A stretch of 64,000 nt of DNA from Xanthobacter sp. NM-59 (lineage in GTDB: Bacteria; Pseudomonadota; Alphaproteobacteria; Rhizobiales; Xanthobacteraceae): NCBI RefSeq assembly GCF_021401125.1, contig NZ_JACBFQ010000009.1, forward strand, positions 62,001 through 126,000, read 5' to 3'. The notes under the pieces were generated by a model that did no database searches, was not told where the DNA came from, and was given only the letters and a program-made list of their open reading frames with translations. Positions 27,571-36,032 of this stretch are shown piece after piece. The translations under genes and the position numbers were made by a program. How positions within the stretch are numbered: position 1 is the stretch's first letter; every line of letters starts with the position of its first letter.

Positions 27571-28748
27571 TCGATATTGACGTCACCCTTGACCGCGGCA
27601 CCGGCTTCAAGCTCAGCGCGCAGTTCACTGCCCCGGATTCCGGTGTCACCGCTTTGTTCGGCCGTTCCGGCTCGGGCAAGACCACCATCATCCAGATCGT
27701 CGCCGGCTCCGTGCAGCCCAATCAGGGCCGCGTCCAGGTGGGCGACGAGGTGTTCGTGGACGTGGAGAAGGGCATCAACCTGCCCATCGAGAAGCGGCGC
27801 GTGGGCTATGTGTTCCAGGATGCGCGGCTGTTCCCCCACCTCTGCGTGGACAGCAACCTGCGCTATGGCCAGCGCCGCGCCAAGCACGACCACTCCATCA
27901 GCTTCGACGCGGTGGTGGACATGCTCGGCATCGGCCACCTGCTGAAGCGCCGGCCGCACACCCTTTCCGGCGGCGAACGTCAGCGCGTGGCCATCGGCCG
28001 CGCCCTGCTGGCCCAGCCCCGCCTGCTGCTGATGGACGAGCCGCTCGCCTCCCTGGACGAGCAGCGCAAGCAGGAGATCCTGCCTTATCTTGAGCGCCTG
28101 AGAGACGATCTGCGCCTTCCCATCCTGTATGTGAGCCACTCCATCGAGGAAGTCCTGCGCCTCGCCGACACGGTGACCGCCCTGAAGGACGGAACCATGA
28201 TCGCCAGCGGCCCACTGGCGGATGTGCTCTCGCGCACGGATCTGGCCCCCGTTCTCGGCCGGTTTGATCTCGGGACCATCCTCGATTGCACCGTGAAGGC
28301 GCACGACACAAACCTCTCCCTCTCCACCCTCTCCTTCGCGGACGGGGAACTGCGCGTGCCGCTGGTGGACCGGCGCGTCGGCTCGCCGGTGCGCGCGCGC
28401 ATCCGCTCGCGCGACGTGTCGCTGTGCCTGTCACGGCCCATTGATGTTTCGGTGACCAACCGATTGGCGGGCACCATCGGCTCCATCCGCAAGGAAGGCG
28501 GGCCTTATGCGAATGTGGAGGTGGTGCTGCCCCACGGCAAGCTCCAGTCGCTCGTCACGCTGGAGAGCGTTGAACGACTGGCGTTCGAGGAAGGCATGCC
28601 GGTGTGGGCCATGATCAAGGCTGTCGCGGTGGACAGTCGCTCGCCGAACTTCCCGCTGCAGGACGAGCCCTTCACCCCGCCTGCGCATTCAGCGGCGCCG
28701 GCTCTTCGCCTGGTTGCCGGGCGGTCTCATCCGCCAGAGCCTGAGTAA
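27567..28748 (+). CDS. modC: Molybdate ABC transporter ATP-binding protein
   Basis: ATPase of 393 residues. Walker A is GRSGSGKT (32-39), the signature LSGGERQR (133-140) and Walker B LLLMDEP (153-159), with the switch in YVSHSIEEV. The C-terminal third contains a TOBE/Mop molybdate-binding domain (TNRLAGTIGSIRKEGG through MPVWAMIKAVAVD), which allows trans-inhibition by bound molybdate. After that there is an extra ~35-residue Pro/Ala-rich tail whose DNA overlaps the 3' end of the convergent ModE gene by 77 bp. Confidence 0.95.
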   Translation: MIDIDVTLDRGTGFKLSAQFTAPDSGVTALFGRSGSGKTTIIQIVAGSVQPNQGRVQVGDEVFVDVEKGINLPIEKRRVGYVFQDARLFPHLCVDSNLRYGQRRAKHDHSISFDAVVDMLGIGHLLKRRPHTLSGGERQRVAIGRALLAQPRLLLMDEPLASLDEQRKQEILPYLERLRDDLRLPILYVSHSIEEVLRLADTVTALKDGTMIASGPLADVLSRTDLAPVLGRFDLGTILDCTVKAHDTNLSLSTLSFADGELRVPLVDRRVGSPVRARIRSRDVSLCLSRPIDVSVTNRLAGTIGSIRKEGGPYANVEVVLPHGKLQSLVTLESVERLAFEEGMPVWAMIKAVAVDSRSPNFPLQDEPFTPPAHSAAPALRLVAGRSHPPEPE

Positions 28749-29076
28749 GCTCATCCAAGGTGGAGCGGGTGGCCTTGGCAGCCTGCCGCTCCATGGCGCG
28801 ATAGAGCGCGATGAGCCTCTCGCCGAAAGCGGTCACCTCCGTCCCTGCCCCGCGCCGGCCGGGATAGGTCACGATCACCTTCTGCTCGAACATGCGATCG
28901 AGCTCATCCACCAGCAGCCACGCGCGGCGATAGCTCATGCCAATCGCCTTAGCCGCGGACAGGATGGAACGGTGCTCGCGAATAGCTTCGAGCAGCATGA
29001 TCTTTCCCGGGCCCAGGCGGCGTCCATCGGGAAAATCGACCCGCAGGAACAGGCGGGATGACAAGTCTTGACTCAC
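28672..29076 (-). CDS. Short ModE-type molybdate regulator (HTH domain only)
   Basis: Protein of 134 residues matching the N-terminal DNA-binding domain of ModE (winged helix: GPGKIMLLEAIREHRSILSAAKAIGMSYRRAWLLVDELDRMF, then the wing GRRGAGTEVTAFGERLI). The usual C-terminal Mop domains that bind molybdate are absent, so sensing must rely on another partner, for example ModC or a Mop protein. The start is a GTG at 29076, chosen for its excellent ribosome site (GAGGAGG, six bases upstream); the upstream ATG is poorer. It is convergent with modC and overlaps it by 77 bp. Confidence 0.88.
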   Translation of the reverse strand: MSQDLSSRLFLRVDFPDGRRLGPGKIMLLEAIREHRSILSAAKAIGMSYRRAWLLVDELDRMFEQKVIVTYPGRRGAGTEVTAFGERLIALYRAMERQAAKATRSTLDELTQALADETARQPGEEPAPLNAQAG

Positions 29077-29389
29077 GGCGCCTCCTCGACGTCTCAGGGC
29101 CACATGCTTTGTGCCCTGGGGCGGGCGGACGGCACCCCCCAGTATCGCCCGACAAGCTTTCCTTTTACCGCAGATCCGGTGCCCACGCCACAGATCAACT
29201 TTTGCTGAGCACGCTCGCCACCGGCGGCCGCATCCAGCGCCGCTTTAAATCCGCGAAAAAGTGAGCAGCCGCAGGCTTGGAAACCACGGGGAGAACGACG
29301 CGGGTGCCTCGCGGCCCGGCGGAAAAGCCAGGACCAGCGCTCAGCCTGCGCAACACGCCGCAGTGCAGGCCCTGCCCACCAAGGGAGGT
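29077..29389. other. Gene-free stretch between modE-type gene and FTR1 gene
   Basis: This 313-bp stretch lies upstream of the ModE-type gene and downstream of the FTR1 gene, both on the minus strand. No coding frame looks real. It should hold the ModE-type promoter. A part near 29325-29385 superficially recalls a cobalamin riboswitch core but fails on order and context. Confidence 0.5.
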
Positions 29390-30232
29390 TCAGGCCCGCG
29401 CGGGCCGGCCGATCCGCTTGGCCTTGGCAATGCGGTTGTTGACGAGGCTGGAGAGGATGACGATCACCGCCACCGTGGTCACATAAGCGATGACCTGCAT
29501 GCCCGTGGGCTCCGCGCGGTAACCCACGAGCGTGCGTAGCACCCGCCCGAGGGCGCCCTCGTCCGACAGCAGCCAGCTGCTGTTCCACACCGGATCCGCG
29601 AGCGACTGAATGAAGCCGGCATCCTGCAAGATCCCAACGACCTGCGCAGAGAGCCCCGCCGCCAGCAGCGTGATGACGAAAGCCGTCACCTTGAACAGAT
29701 ATTTCAAGGGCACCGCGACCAGCCCGCGATAGAGGATGAAGGCCACCACCGCGCCGGCCAGCAGCCCGAGCAGGCCCCCGCTGACCACGTTCGGCACGCT
29801 CTCCATGCCTGTGGACATGATGCCGTAGACGAACAGGACGATCTCGACGCCCTCCCGCAACACCGCCATGCCCACCACCACGGCGAGGGCTGTGAGGGGC
29901 TTGCGGCCTTCCTTCACATCCTTGCCCACCGCCTGCATCTGAATGACCATTTCGCGGCCGTGGCTCGCCATCCACACGACGGTCCACACCAGCATGACCA
30001 CCGCCACCGCAAGAATGGAGGCGTTCAGCAGCTCCTGGCCCGACCCGTCGAAGAGGTTGGAGATGCGTTCGGCAAACACCGCGAGGACCGCCGAGCCGAG
30101 CATGCCGCCGAGCACGCCGGCGCTGATCCAGAGCCCGCGCCCACGGATGCCCTCGGACGCCGCGAGCACCACACCAATGACGATGCCCGCCTCGAGCACC
30201 TCACGAAACACGACGAGGAGGGCCGCCAGCAT
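29390..30232 (-). CDS. FTR1-family high-affinity iron permease (EfeU-like)
   Basis: Inner-membrane iron permease of 280 residues with seven helices. Both REXXE iron-passage motifs are present: REVLE (10-14) in helix 1 and REGVE (126-130) in helix 4. In yeast Ftr1 and bacterial EfeU these carry Fe3+. The start at 30232 has a strong ribosome site (AGGAGATGTGAC); an upstream in-frame ATG at 30322 would add 30 non-conserved residues. It faces an operon encoding a multicopper oxidase and imelysins, which gives a ferroxidase/permease pair. Confidence 0.93.
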   Translation of the reverse strand: MLAALLVVFREVLEAGIVIGVVLAASEGIRGRGLWISAGVLGGMLGSAVLAVFAERISNLFDGSGQELLNASILAVAVVMLVWTVVWMASHGREMVIQMQAVGKDVKEGRKPLTALAVVVGMAVLREGVEIVLFVYGIMSTGMESVPNVVSGGLLGLLAGAVVAFILYRGLVAVPLKYLFKVTAFVITLLAAGLSAQVVGILQDAGFIQSLADPVWNSSWLLSDEGALGRVLRTLVGYRAEPTGMQVIAYVTTVAVIVILSSLVNNRIAKAKRIGRPARA

Positions 30233-30374
30233 GTCACATCTCCTTTCAGGCCACACCGGAACCAAAGGCCAGACACCCGCCGCGACCCCGCAGGGCCACA
30301 GCCGCGCCACGGCCCGGTGCACCAGGAACTGAGTTGAAGCGCGAAGAACCGCTTCTGGAAGATTTCGCGAACAA

Positions 30375-30391
30375 TTTAGAATGACTCAAAA
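30375..30391. promoter_or_regulatory. Irr-box-like iron control element
   Basis: TTTAGAATGACTCAAAA matches 12 of 14 defined positions of the Irr/ICE palindrome (TTTAGAA-N3-TTCTAAA), with a perfect left half. It lies 143 bp upstream of the FTR1 start. Irr represses or activates iron genes through this site in rhizobia. Identified by motif only. Confidence 0.5.
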
Positions 30392-30706
30392 ATTCAAAGC
30401 TTCAGCCGCATGTTCATGGGCCAGATAGATGCCACTTATTTTTAACACTGCCGCCAGCTCCATGTCAGCCGGGCGCCATTAGATTGGAATGAGTTTAAAT
30501 TGGCCTGACAGGCAGAGGCGCGGTGGAAGACAACCAAAGAGCGGCCGCATGCGGGCGCTGCGCGCAATTCAACAGGGGCCGCACCCACGACCGGCACTTT
30601 GCAGCTGTGGCAAACGGCATCATCGGCGCGACTGTGACTTTCATCCCAAACGGAATACCAGCTCCTGCAGCGAAGATGCTTGCACGCCGATACCTGTAAT
30701 GTAATT

Positions 30707-30719
30707 TGACCTAGGGTCA
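30707..30719. promoter_or_regulatory. Palindromic candidate operator of the imelysin operon
   Basis: TGACC-TAG-GGTCA is a perfect 13-bp inverted repeat, 145 bp before the imelysin start. Its TGA...TCA ends recall iron-responsive sites, but the spacing (seven bases) differs from the RirA box (nine). The regulator is unknown. Confidence 0.35.
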
Positions 30720-30863
30720 TCGCGACATAGAACAATTCCATTATTTGGCCACGACCTTGCGAGGCCGGCGACCCCTCCCTAAGCTGCCCGCGCTGGGGAG
30801 GCGGAGCCTTTGCGGTCGCCCCTGTCGTTTGAATGTTATTGGCCCGAACCAGGAGACAGGTTG

Positions 30864-32138
30864 ATGCGCGCGCATTTCATTGCCGGCGCGATCGCCGCCG
30901 TGGTGAGCTTCGCGGCGCCGGCTTTTGCCGAAGCGCCCAAGCCCCGCGATGTGATCACCCACTATGCCGACCTCGCACAGACCATGTATGGCGCGTCCTA
31001 CGAGACCGCCAAGCAGATGCAACAGGCCATCGACGCCTTCGTTGCGGCCCCCAGCGCCGAGACCCAGCAAAAGGCGAAGGATGCGTGGAAAAACGCCCGC
31101 ACCTTCTACCAGCAGACGGAGGCCTTTCGTTTCGGCAACAAGATTGTCGATGACTGGGAAGGCAATGTGAACGCCTGGCCGCTGGACGAGGGCCTTATCG
31201 ATTACGTGGACAAGTCCAAGTATGGTGAAACCTCGGACGAAAATCCGCTCTACACGGCCAATGTCATCGCCTCCAAGACGATCCGCATCGGCAAGAAGAC
31301 CATCGACGTCACCAAGATCACTCCGGACCTGCTGCACGACCTGAACACGGCGGGCGGGGTGGAGGCCAATGTCGGCTCGGGCTGGCACGCCATCGAATTC
31401 CTGCTGTGGGGTCAGGACCTCAACGGCACCGGGCCCGGCGCCGGCGCCCGCTCCTGGACCGATTATGACCTGAAGGCCTGCACCAACGGCAATTGCGACC
31501 GTCGCGGCCAGTATCTGAAGGTAGCCACCCAGACCCTGGTGGATGACCTGAAGGAAATGACCGACTCGTGGGCCCCCAAGGGCGCCGCGCGCAAGGCGCT
31601 TTTGAAGAAGAAGGACAATGCGGGCCTGGCTGTCATCTTCACCGGCCTCGGCTCCCTCTCCTATGGCGAGCTGGCGGGCGAGCGCATGAAGCTCGGCCTG
31701 ATCCTGCACGACCCGGAAGAGGAGCATGACTGCTTCTCCGACAACACCCACAACTCGCATTATTACGACGAAGTGGGCATCCGCGACGTGTATTACGGCC
31801 GCTTCACCAAGCCCGACGGCACCACCGTCACCGGCCCGTCCGTCGCCGATCTGGTGCGCGCCAAGGATCCGAAGGTCGCCGACGAGATCGACCAGAAGTC
31901 GGACGCCGCCCTCGCCGCGCTGAAGGCCATCAAGGACACCGCCGATTCCGGCGAGATGGCCTATGACCAGATGCTGGGCGAAGGCAATGAGAAGGGCGCC
32001 AAGCTCGTGCAGGCCGGTGTGGACGCCCTGGTGGCCCAGGCCCACGCCATCGAGCGCGGCGTGGCCGTCCTCAAGCTGCAGATCAAGGTTGAAGGCTCCC
32101 AGAGCCTCGACGAGCCCGCGGCCATCGGCAAGAAGTGA
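30864..32138 (+). CDS. Imelysin-family iron-regulated protein (peptidase M75)
   Basis: Exported protein of 424 residues. The signal peptide ends near PAFAEAPK (residue 23), followed by an all-helical imelysin fold. The diagnostic GxHxxE motif is intact: GWHAIE, with His175 and Glu178. The late half holds the second conserved part (GSLSYGELAGERMKLGL, EEHDCFSDNTHNSHYYD). IrpA-type imelysins are iron-regulated periplasmic or surface proteins thought to bind iron. It has a good ribosome site (AGGAGACAGG). It is first in a five-gene operon opposite FTR1. Confidence 0.93.
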   Translation: MRAHFIAGAIAAVVSFAAPAFAEAPKPRDVITHYADLAQTMYGASYETAKQMQQAIDAFVAAPSAETQQKAKDAWKNARTFYQQTEAFRFGNKIVDDWEGNVNAWPLDEGLIDYVDKSKYGETSDENPLYTANVIASKTIRIGKKTIDVTKITPDLLHDLNTAGGVEANVGSGWHAIEFLLWGQDLNGTGPGAGARSWTDYDLKACTNGNCDRRGQYLKVATQTLVDDLKEMTDSWAPKGAARKALLKKKDNAGLAVIFTGLGSLSYGELAGERMKLGLILHDPEEEHDCFSDNTHNSHYYDEVGIRDVYYGRFTKPDGTTVTGPSVADLVRAKDPKVADEIDQKSDAALAALKAIKDTADSGEMAYDQMLGEGNEKGAKLVQAGVDALVAQAHAIERGVAVLKLQIKVEGSQSLDEPAAIGKK

Positions 32139-32148
32139 GGCTTTGGCG

Positions 32149-33630
32149 GTGATCTCACGCCGTGCATTGATGCTGGGAGGGGCCGCGGCGGGAGCCGCGG
32201 CCTTCGTGCCATCCGCCCTCGTGGGCGAGGAGCTTCCCAAGGCCATCGACACCCTGCCCCCCGATGCCCCCCAGCTGCGCCTGTCGCTGGCGGCGGAGGA
32301 GATCAAGGTGCCCCTGCTCGGCGCGGACAAGCCGCCCACGCCCCGCTTCTGCTCCTATAATGGAAAGCCGTTCTTCACCCTGCGTGCCCCGCAAGGCACG
32401 CGCCTGATGGTGGAGTTCGACAACAGGCTTCCCGACCCGACCACCGTGCACTGGCACGGCATTCGCGGACCCTACATCTTCGATGGCGTCGCGCCCATCA
32501 CGCAGCCCGTCGTGCCCGCCGGGGGCCGCTTCTTCTACAATGTGCCGCTGCCGGATCCCGGCTTCTATTTCTTCCACCCCCATTGCGACGAGACCGGCCA
32601 GGTGGGGCGCGGGCTGGTGGGCCTTCTGTTCGTGGAGCACCCGCGCGAGAAGGAGGTGCATTTCGACCTGGAGCACATCATCGTCGTGAAGGACTGGCGC
32701 CTGGATGAAGCGGACGGCCGCTGGCTCCAGATGTTCACCGATGAAGGCGCCTCCACGGCCGGTTCCTTCGGCAATGTGCGCGCGGTCAACGGCTCCGTCG
32801 TTCCGCCGCGGGTGGAGGCCCCCGCTTATGGCGATGTGCGCGTGCGCGCCATCGTCGCCGATGCCACCCGCGTCATTGATTTCGGCTGCGACGTCGAAGA
32901 GGCGGCGGTTATCGCCATTGATGGCCAGGCCACCAAGCCCTTCGCCCTCGATGATGCCCCTGATGGCGTCTGGCGCATGGGCCCGGCCATGCGGCTCGAT
33001 GTGCATGTGCGCATGCCGGCGCCCGGGCAGGAAGTGAAGATCTATGATTACCGCACCGCCGAACCGTATCTGCTGACCACCCTGGTGGCGGTGGACAAGG
33101 GGCGCAGGAAGGTCCCTTTCAAGCCCAAGGCGCTGCCCACGCCCGCCGAGCTGCCCCTGCCGGATGTGGCGAAGGCCTCCCACCTTGATTTCCTGGTGCA
33201 GACCGCCGCCGGCGCCACCGCCATCGCCCCGCCCTTGCCGCCGGACGATCCGCTGGCGAAGGCGCTCATCGATTCCCTATGCGTGGGCGACAAGACCTTC
33301 TGGGCCATCAACCGCAATTCCTGGGGCGCGGGGGCGGACCTGCGCCTGCCGCCGCCGCTGAACGTGCTGAAGAACGGCGAGAGCTACGTGCTCACCATCA
33401 CCAACGTGACCAAGCACGTTCACCCGATGCATTTGCACGGGCACGTCTTCAAGGTACTCTCCTCCTCCAAGAAGAAGAACCTGCCGCAATTCCTGGCGGA
33501 TACGGTGATCGTCGAGCCCAATGAGAGCGTCGACATCGCCTTCAAGGCCGCCAGCGGCAACTGGGTGTTCCATTGCCACATCCTCGAGCACATGGATTCC
33601 GGCCTCATGGGCTGGTTCCGGGTAGCGTGA
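32149..33630 (+). CDS. Multicopper oxidase, probable ferroxidase
   Basis: Periplasmic copper oxidase of 493 residues. A twin-arginine signal (SRRALMLGG) directs export of the folded, copper-loaded enzyme. All four copper-binding motifs are intact: HWHG (His101, His103), HPHC, HPMHLHGH and HCHILEHM. The start is a GTG at 32149, eight bases after a GTGAGG ribosome site. Between an imelysin and a di-haem protein, and opposite FTR1, the likely role is oxidation of Fe2+ to Fe3+ for the permease. Laccase or cuprous oxidase activity is not excluded. The stop overlaps the next start by one base. Confidence 0.92.
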   Translation: MISRRALMLGGAAAGAAAFVPSALVGEELPKAIDTLPPDAPQLRLSLAAEEIKVPLLGADKPPTPRFCSYNGKPFFTLRAPQGTRLMVEFDNRLPDPTTVHWHGIRGPYIFDGVAPITQPVVPAGGRFFYNVPLPDPGFYFFHPHCDETGQVGRGLVGLLFVEHPREKEVHFDLEHIIVVKDWRLDEADGRWLQMFTDEGASTAGSFGNVRAVNGSVVPPRVEAPAYGDVRVRAIVADATRVIDFGCDVEEAAVIAIDGQATKPFALDDAPDGVWRMGPAMRLDVHVRMPAPGQEVKIYDYRTAEPYLLTTLVAVDKGRRKVPFKPKALPTPAELPLPDVAKASHLDFLVQTAAGATAIAPPLPPDDPLAKALIDSLCVGDKTFWAINRNSWGAGADLRLPPPLNVLKNGESYVLTITNVTKHVHPMHLHGHVFKVLSSSKKKNLPQFLADTVIVEPNESVDIAFKAASGNWVFHCHILEHMDSGLMGWFRVA

Positions 33631-34901
33631 TGGCCCGCACCAAGATTCATGCGGCGCTTCTCGCCACCGCCCTCGCCTGCGCCCTGCCGCTGGTGGCGAC
33701 GCCAGCGCGCGCCCTCGACGATCTGGACGTGCACATGGGCAAGGCCCTGTTCAAGCGCCCCTGGACGCCCGCCCCCACCACAACCCAGGCCGATGATGGC
33801 CTTGGCCCCCTGTTCGATGCGCGCTCCTGCGCCTCCTGCCACCCGGCCAGCGGGCGGGCGGCGGCGGCCTTCGACGCAAAGGGCCAGGTGGAAGGGCGCG
33901 GCATGGTTCTGATGATCGGCCAGCCGGATGGCGCGGCCGATCCCATCTATGGCCGGCGCCTGCAGATCGACGCGGTGCCGGGCCTCACGGCGGAAGGCAT
34001 CATCGCGGCGGACGACACCGCCTTGCCGGATGGCCGGCGGGCGCGCAAGCCCCGCATCGACGCGCCGGCTTACGGCCCGCTCAGCGCCAGGAGCGGCCTC
34101 TCCCTGCGCGTTGCGCCGGACCTCCACGGTCGCGGCGCCATGGCGGCGGTCTCCGATGCCACGCTGTTGGCCTTGGAGCAGGAGCAGGCGGCGGGGCACG
34201 ACGGCATTTCCGGCAAGGCGCGCCGCGTTCCGCAGGCGGACGGCAGCGTGCGCATCGGCCGGTTCGGCTGGAAAGCGAGCCACCCCACCATCGAGAGCCA
34301 GAGCGCGGAAGCCTTCTTCCTCGATCTCGGCCTGTCGAACCCGCTCCATCCCGAGCCCTGGGGGGATTGCACGGCGGCCCAGGCCGCCTGCCGCGGCGCG
34401 CCTCATGGCGCCCCTTATGGCGCCCCCACCGCGGCGCCGGGTGGCGCGCCGGGCTTCGAGATCGGCGCGGCGGTGCTGGACCGCGTGGTGGCCTATGTGG
34501 CCTCGCTTCCGGTGCCCCACGGCGCGACGCCGAGCGGCGGCGAAGGCGCGCGCTTGTTCGCCTCCGTGGGCTGCGCCGCCTGCCACCGCCCCGAATTGCC
34601 GACAGCGGACGGCGGCAAGGCACGCCTGTATTCGGATCTGCTGCTCCATGACATGGGACCCGATCTGGGTGACACCATGCCGGAGCCCCGCGCCGGCGCG
34701 TCCGACTGGCGCACCGCGCCGCTCATGGGTATCTCGCAGGCCATCGGCCGTGATACCGGTCTGCTGCACGATGGCCGTGCCCGCTCCGTTTCGGAGGCGG
34801 TGGGATGGCATGGGGGCGAGGCCGCCCCGGCGGCGGCCCGCTTCCGCGCCTTGCCCGACCGCGAGCGCGCCGCATTGCTCGACTATGTTTCATCCCTCTA
34901 G
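33630..34901 (+). CDS. Di-haem oxidoreductase, putative peroxidase (DHOR/DUF1111)
   Basis: Periplasmic c-type cytochrome of 423 residues. The signal peptide ends near TPARALDD (about residue 28). Two haem c sites are visible: CASCH (Cys67, Cys70, His71) and CAACH (Cys315, Cys318, His319). The family is distantly related to MauG/CcpA peroxidases and is often next to imelysin genes. The substrate is unknown; it may exchange electrons with the ferroxidase or with iron. The start overlaps the oxidase stop (TGATG). Haem attachment would use the Ccm system encoded at the left of the window. Confidence 0.9.
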   Translation: MARTKIHAALLATALACALPLVATPARALDDLDVHMGKALFKRPWTPAPTTTQADDGLGPLFDARSCASCHPASGRAAAAFDAKGQVEGRGMVLMIGQPDGAADPIYGRRLQIDAVPGLTAEGIIAADDTALPDGRRARKPRIDAPAYGPLSARSGLSLRVAPDLHGRGAMAAVSDATLLALEQEQAAGHDGISGKARRVPQADGSVRIGRFGWKASHPTIESQSAEAFFLDLGLSNPLHPEPWGDCTAAQAACRGAPHGAPYGAPTAAPGGAPGFEIGAAVLDRVVAYVASLPVPHGATPSGGEGARLFASVGCAACHRPELPTADGGKARLYSDLLLHDMGPDLGDTMPEPRAGASDWRTAPLMGISQAIGRDTGLLHDGRARSVSEAVGWHGGEAAPAAARFRALPDRERAALLDYVSSL

Positions 34902-34920
34902 GTTCTGGAAGTCGTAACGG

Positions 34921-36021
34921 ATGCTTGAGAACATTGCCCGCCCAGCCTTCGCCACGGCGCGCAAGGCACTCGCCGGCCTCGCCTGCGCCGCGACGCTCGC
35001 CACGGCTCCCGCCCTCGCGGCGAACCCCACCTTCGACGCGCCCGCCGTCATCGAGAGCTGGCTTCTGCCACGCTATGACGCCTTGGCCGGCGCCGCCGAG
35101 GCCCAGAAGACCGCCTGGAGCAGCTTCTGCGCCAAGCCCGATGCCGACGGCATTGCGGGCCTGAAGGAGGCCTATGGCAAGACCGCCGACGCCTGGAACG
35201 CGGTGGAATTCATCACCTTCGGCCCCATCAGCCAGGAGCTGCGGGCCGACCGCTTCAGCTTCTTCCCCGACCGGCGCAACGGCATCGCCCGCGGCATGGC
35301 CGAAATCATTTCCGACAGCGATCCCGCGCGCCTCTCGCCCGAGCGTTTCCCGCAGGCAAGCGCCGCCGTGCAGGGCCTGCCGGCGCTGGAGCGGCTGCTT
35401 TATGAGCAGAGCGCCGCGGAGGCGCTGGCGACGGGGCCGGAATCGGCGCGCCGCTGCGCCTTTGGCGTCGCTGTCGCCACCAATCTCGCCACGATCTCCC
35501 ACGACATCCGCGGCCAGTGGGGCGACCGCACCAGGGGGCTTCTGGGCGGGCTTGTCGCCGGCAAGGGCGACCCTGCCCTGTTCCCCGACGCGGCGGCGGT
35601 GCCCGGCATGATCCTCACTGACCTTTCCGGCGCCTTCCAGCGCGTGACCGACACCAAGATCCTGCCCGTGCTGGGCGCCGGCCCCTCGGAGGCCAAGCCC
35701 CTTTCCGCCGACAGCTGGCGTTCCGGCCGTTCCGGCCGCGTGGCGGCGAACATGGTGAAGAGCGCGGACGAGCTGCTGCGCACCATCGCGACCCAGATGC
35801 CGAGCCGGCCGCAATGGGTGGTGAACAAGGCCGCGAAGGAAGCGGACGCCGCCGCCGACAAGCTGCCCGCCGACCTCGGCGCCGCCGCGCAGACCGCCAG
35901 CGGCGCCGCGGCTCTGCAAGCGGACATCAAGACCTTCAAGGCCGCCCAGCTCGTGGTTTACCGGCCGATGGCCTCCTATTTCGGCATTTCCCTGGGCTTC
36001 AACGCCCTCGACGGCGACTGA
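34921..36021 (+). CDS. Second imelysin-family protein with altered GxHxxE motif
   Basis: Exported protein of 366 residues, signal peptide ending near PALAANPT (about residue 34), then an all-helical imelysin-like fold (AYGKTADAWNAVEFITFGPI, VYRPMASYFGISLGF). At the place of GxHxxE it reads GLPALE (152-157): the histidine is replaced by proline and only the glutamate is kept. It is therefore a divergent paralogue of the first imelysin and may bind metal differently or act structurally. It lies 19 bp after the di-haem protein and 11 bp before the DUF1513 gene. Confidence 0.88.
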   Translation: MLENIARPAFATARKALAGLACAATLATAPALAANPTFDAPAVIESWLLPRYDALAGAAEAQKTAWSSFCAKPDADGIAGLKEAYGKTADAWNAVEFITFGPISQELRADRFSFFPDRRNGIARGMAEIISDSDPARLSPERFPQASAAVQGLPALERLLYEQSAAEALATGPESARRCAFGVAVATNLATISHDIRGQWGDRTRGLLGGLVAGKGDPALFPDAAAVPGMILTDLSGAFQRVTDTKILPVLGAGPSEAKPLSADSWRSGRSGRVAANMVKSADELLRTIATQMPSRPQWVVNKAAKEADAAADKLPADLGAAAQTASGAAALQADIKTFKAAQLVVYRPMASYFGISLGFNALDGD

Positions 36022-36032
36022 GGAGTCCTTCG

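Larger units (their letters stand above)
30233..30863. other. Divergent control region of the iron locus
   Basis: This 631-bp region lies between the FTR1 gene and the imelysin operon. It is more AT-rich than the flanks and carries an Irr-box-like 17-mer (30375-30391) and a 13-bp palindrome (30707-30719). I see no protein gene in it; the short frames on both strands lack conserved features. The length is unusual for this compact segment and may include a long leader. Confidence 0.6.

Noticed and set aside
29315..29385. Possible cobalamin riboswitch core (a CCAGGACC-like segment).
   Set aside because: The other conserved elements are missing or out of order, and no cobalamin-related or other gene follows on that strand.
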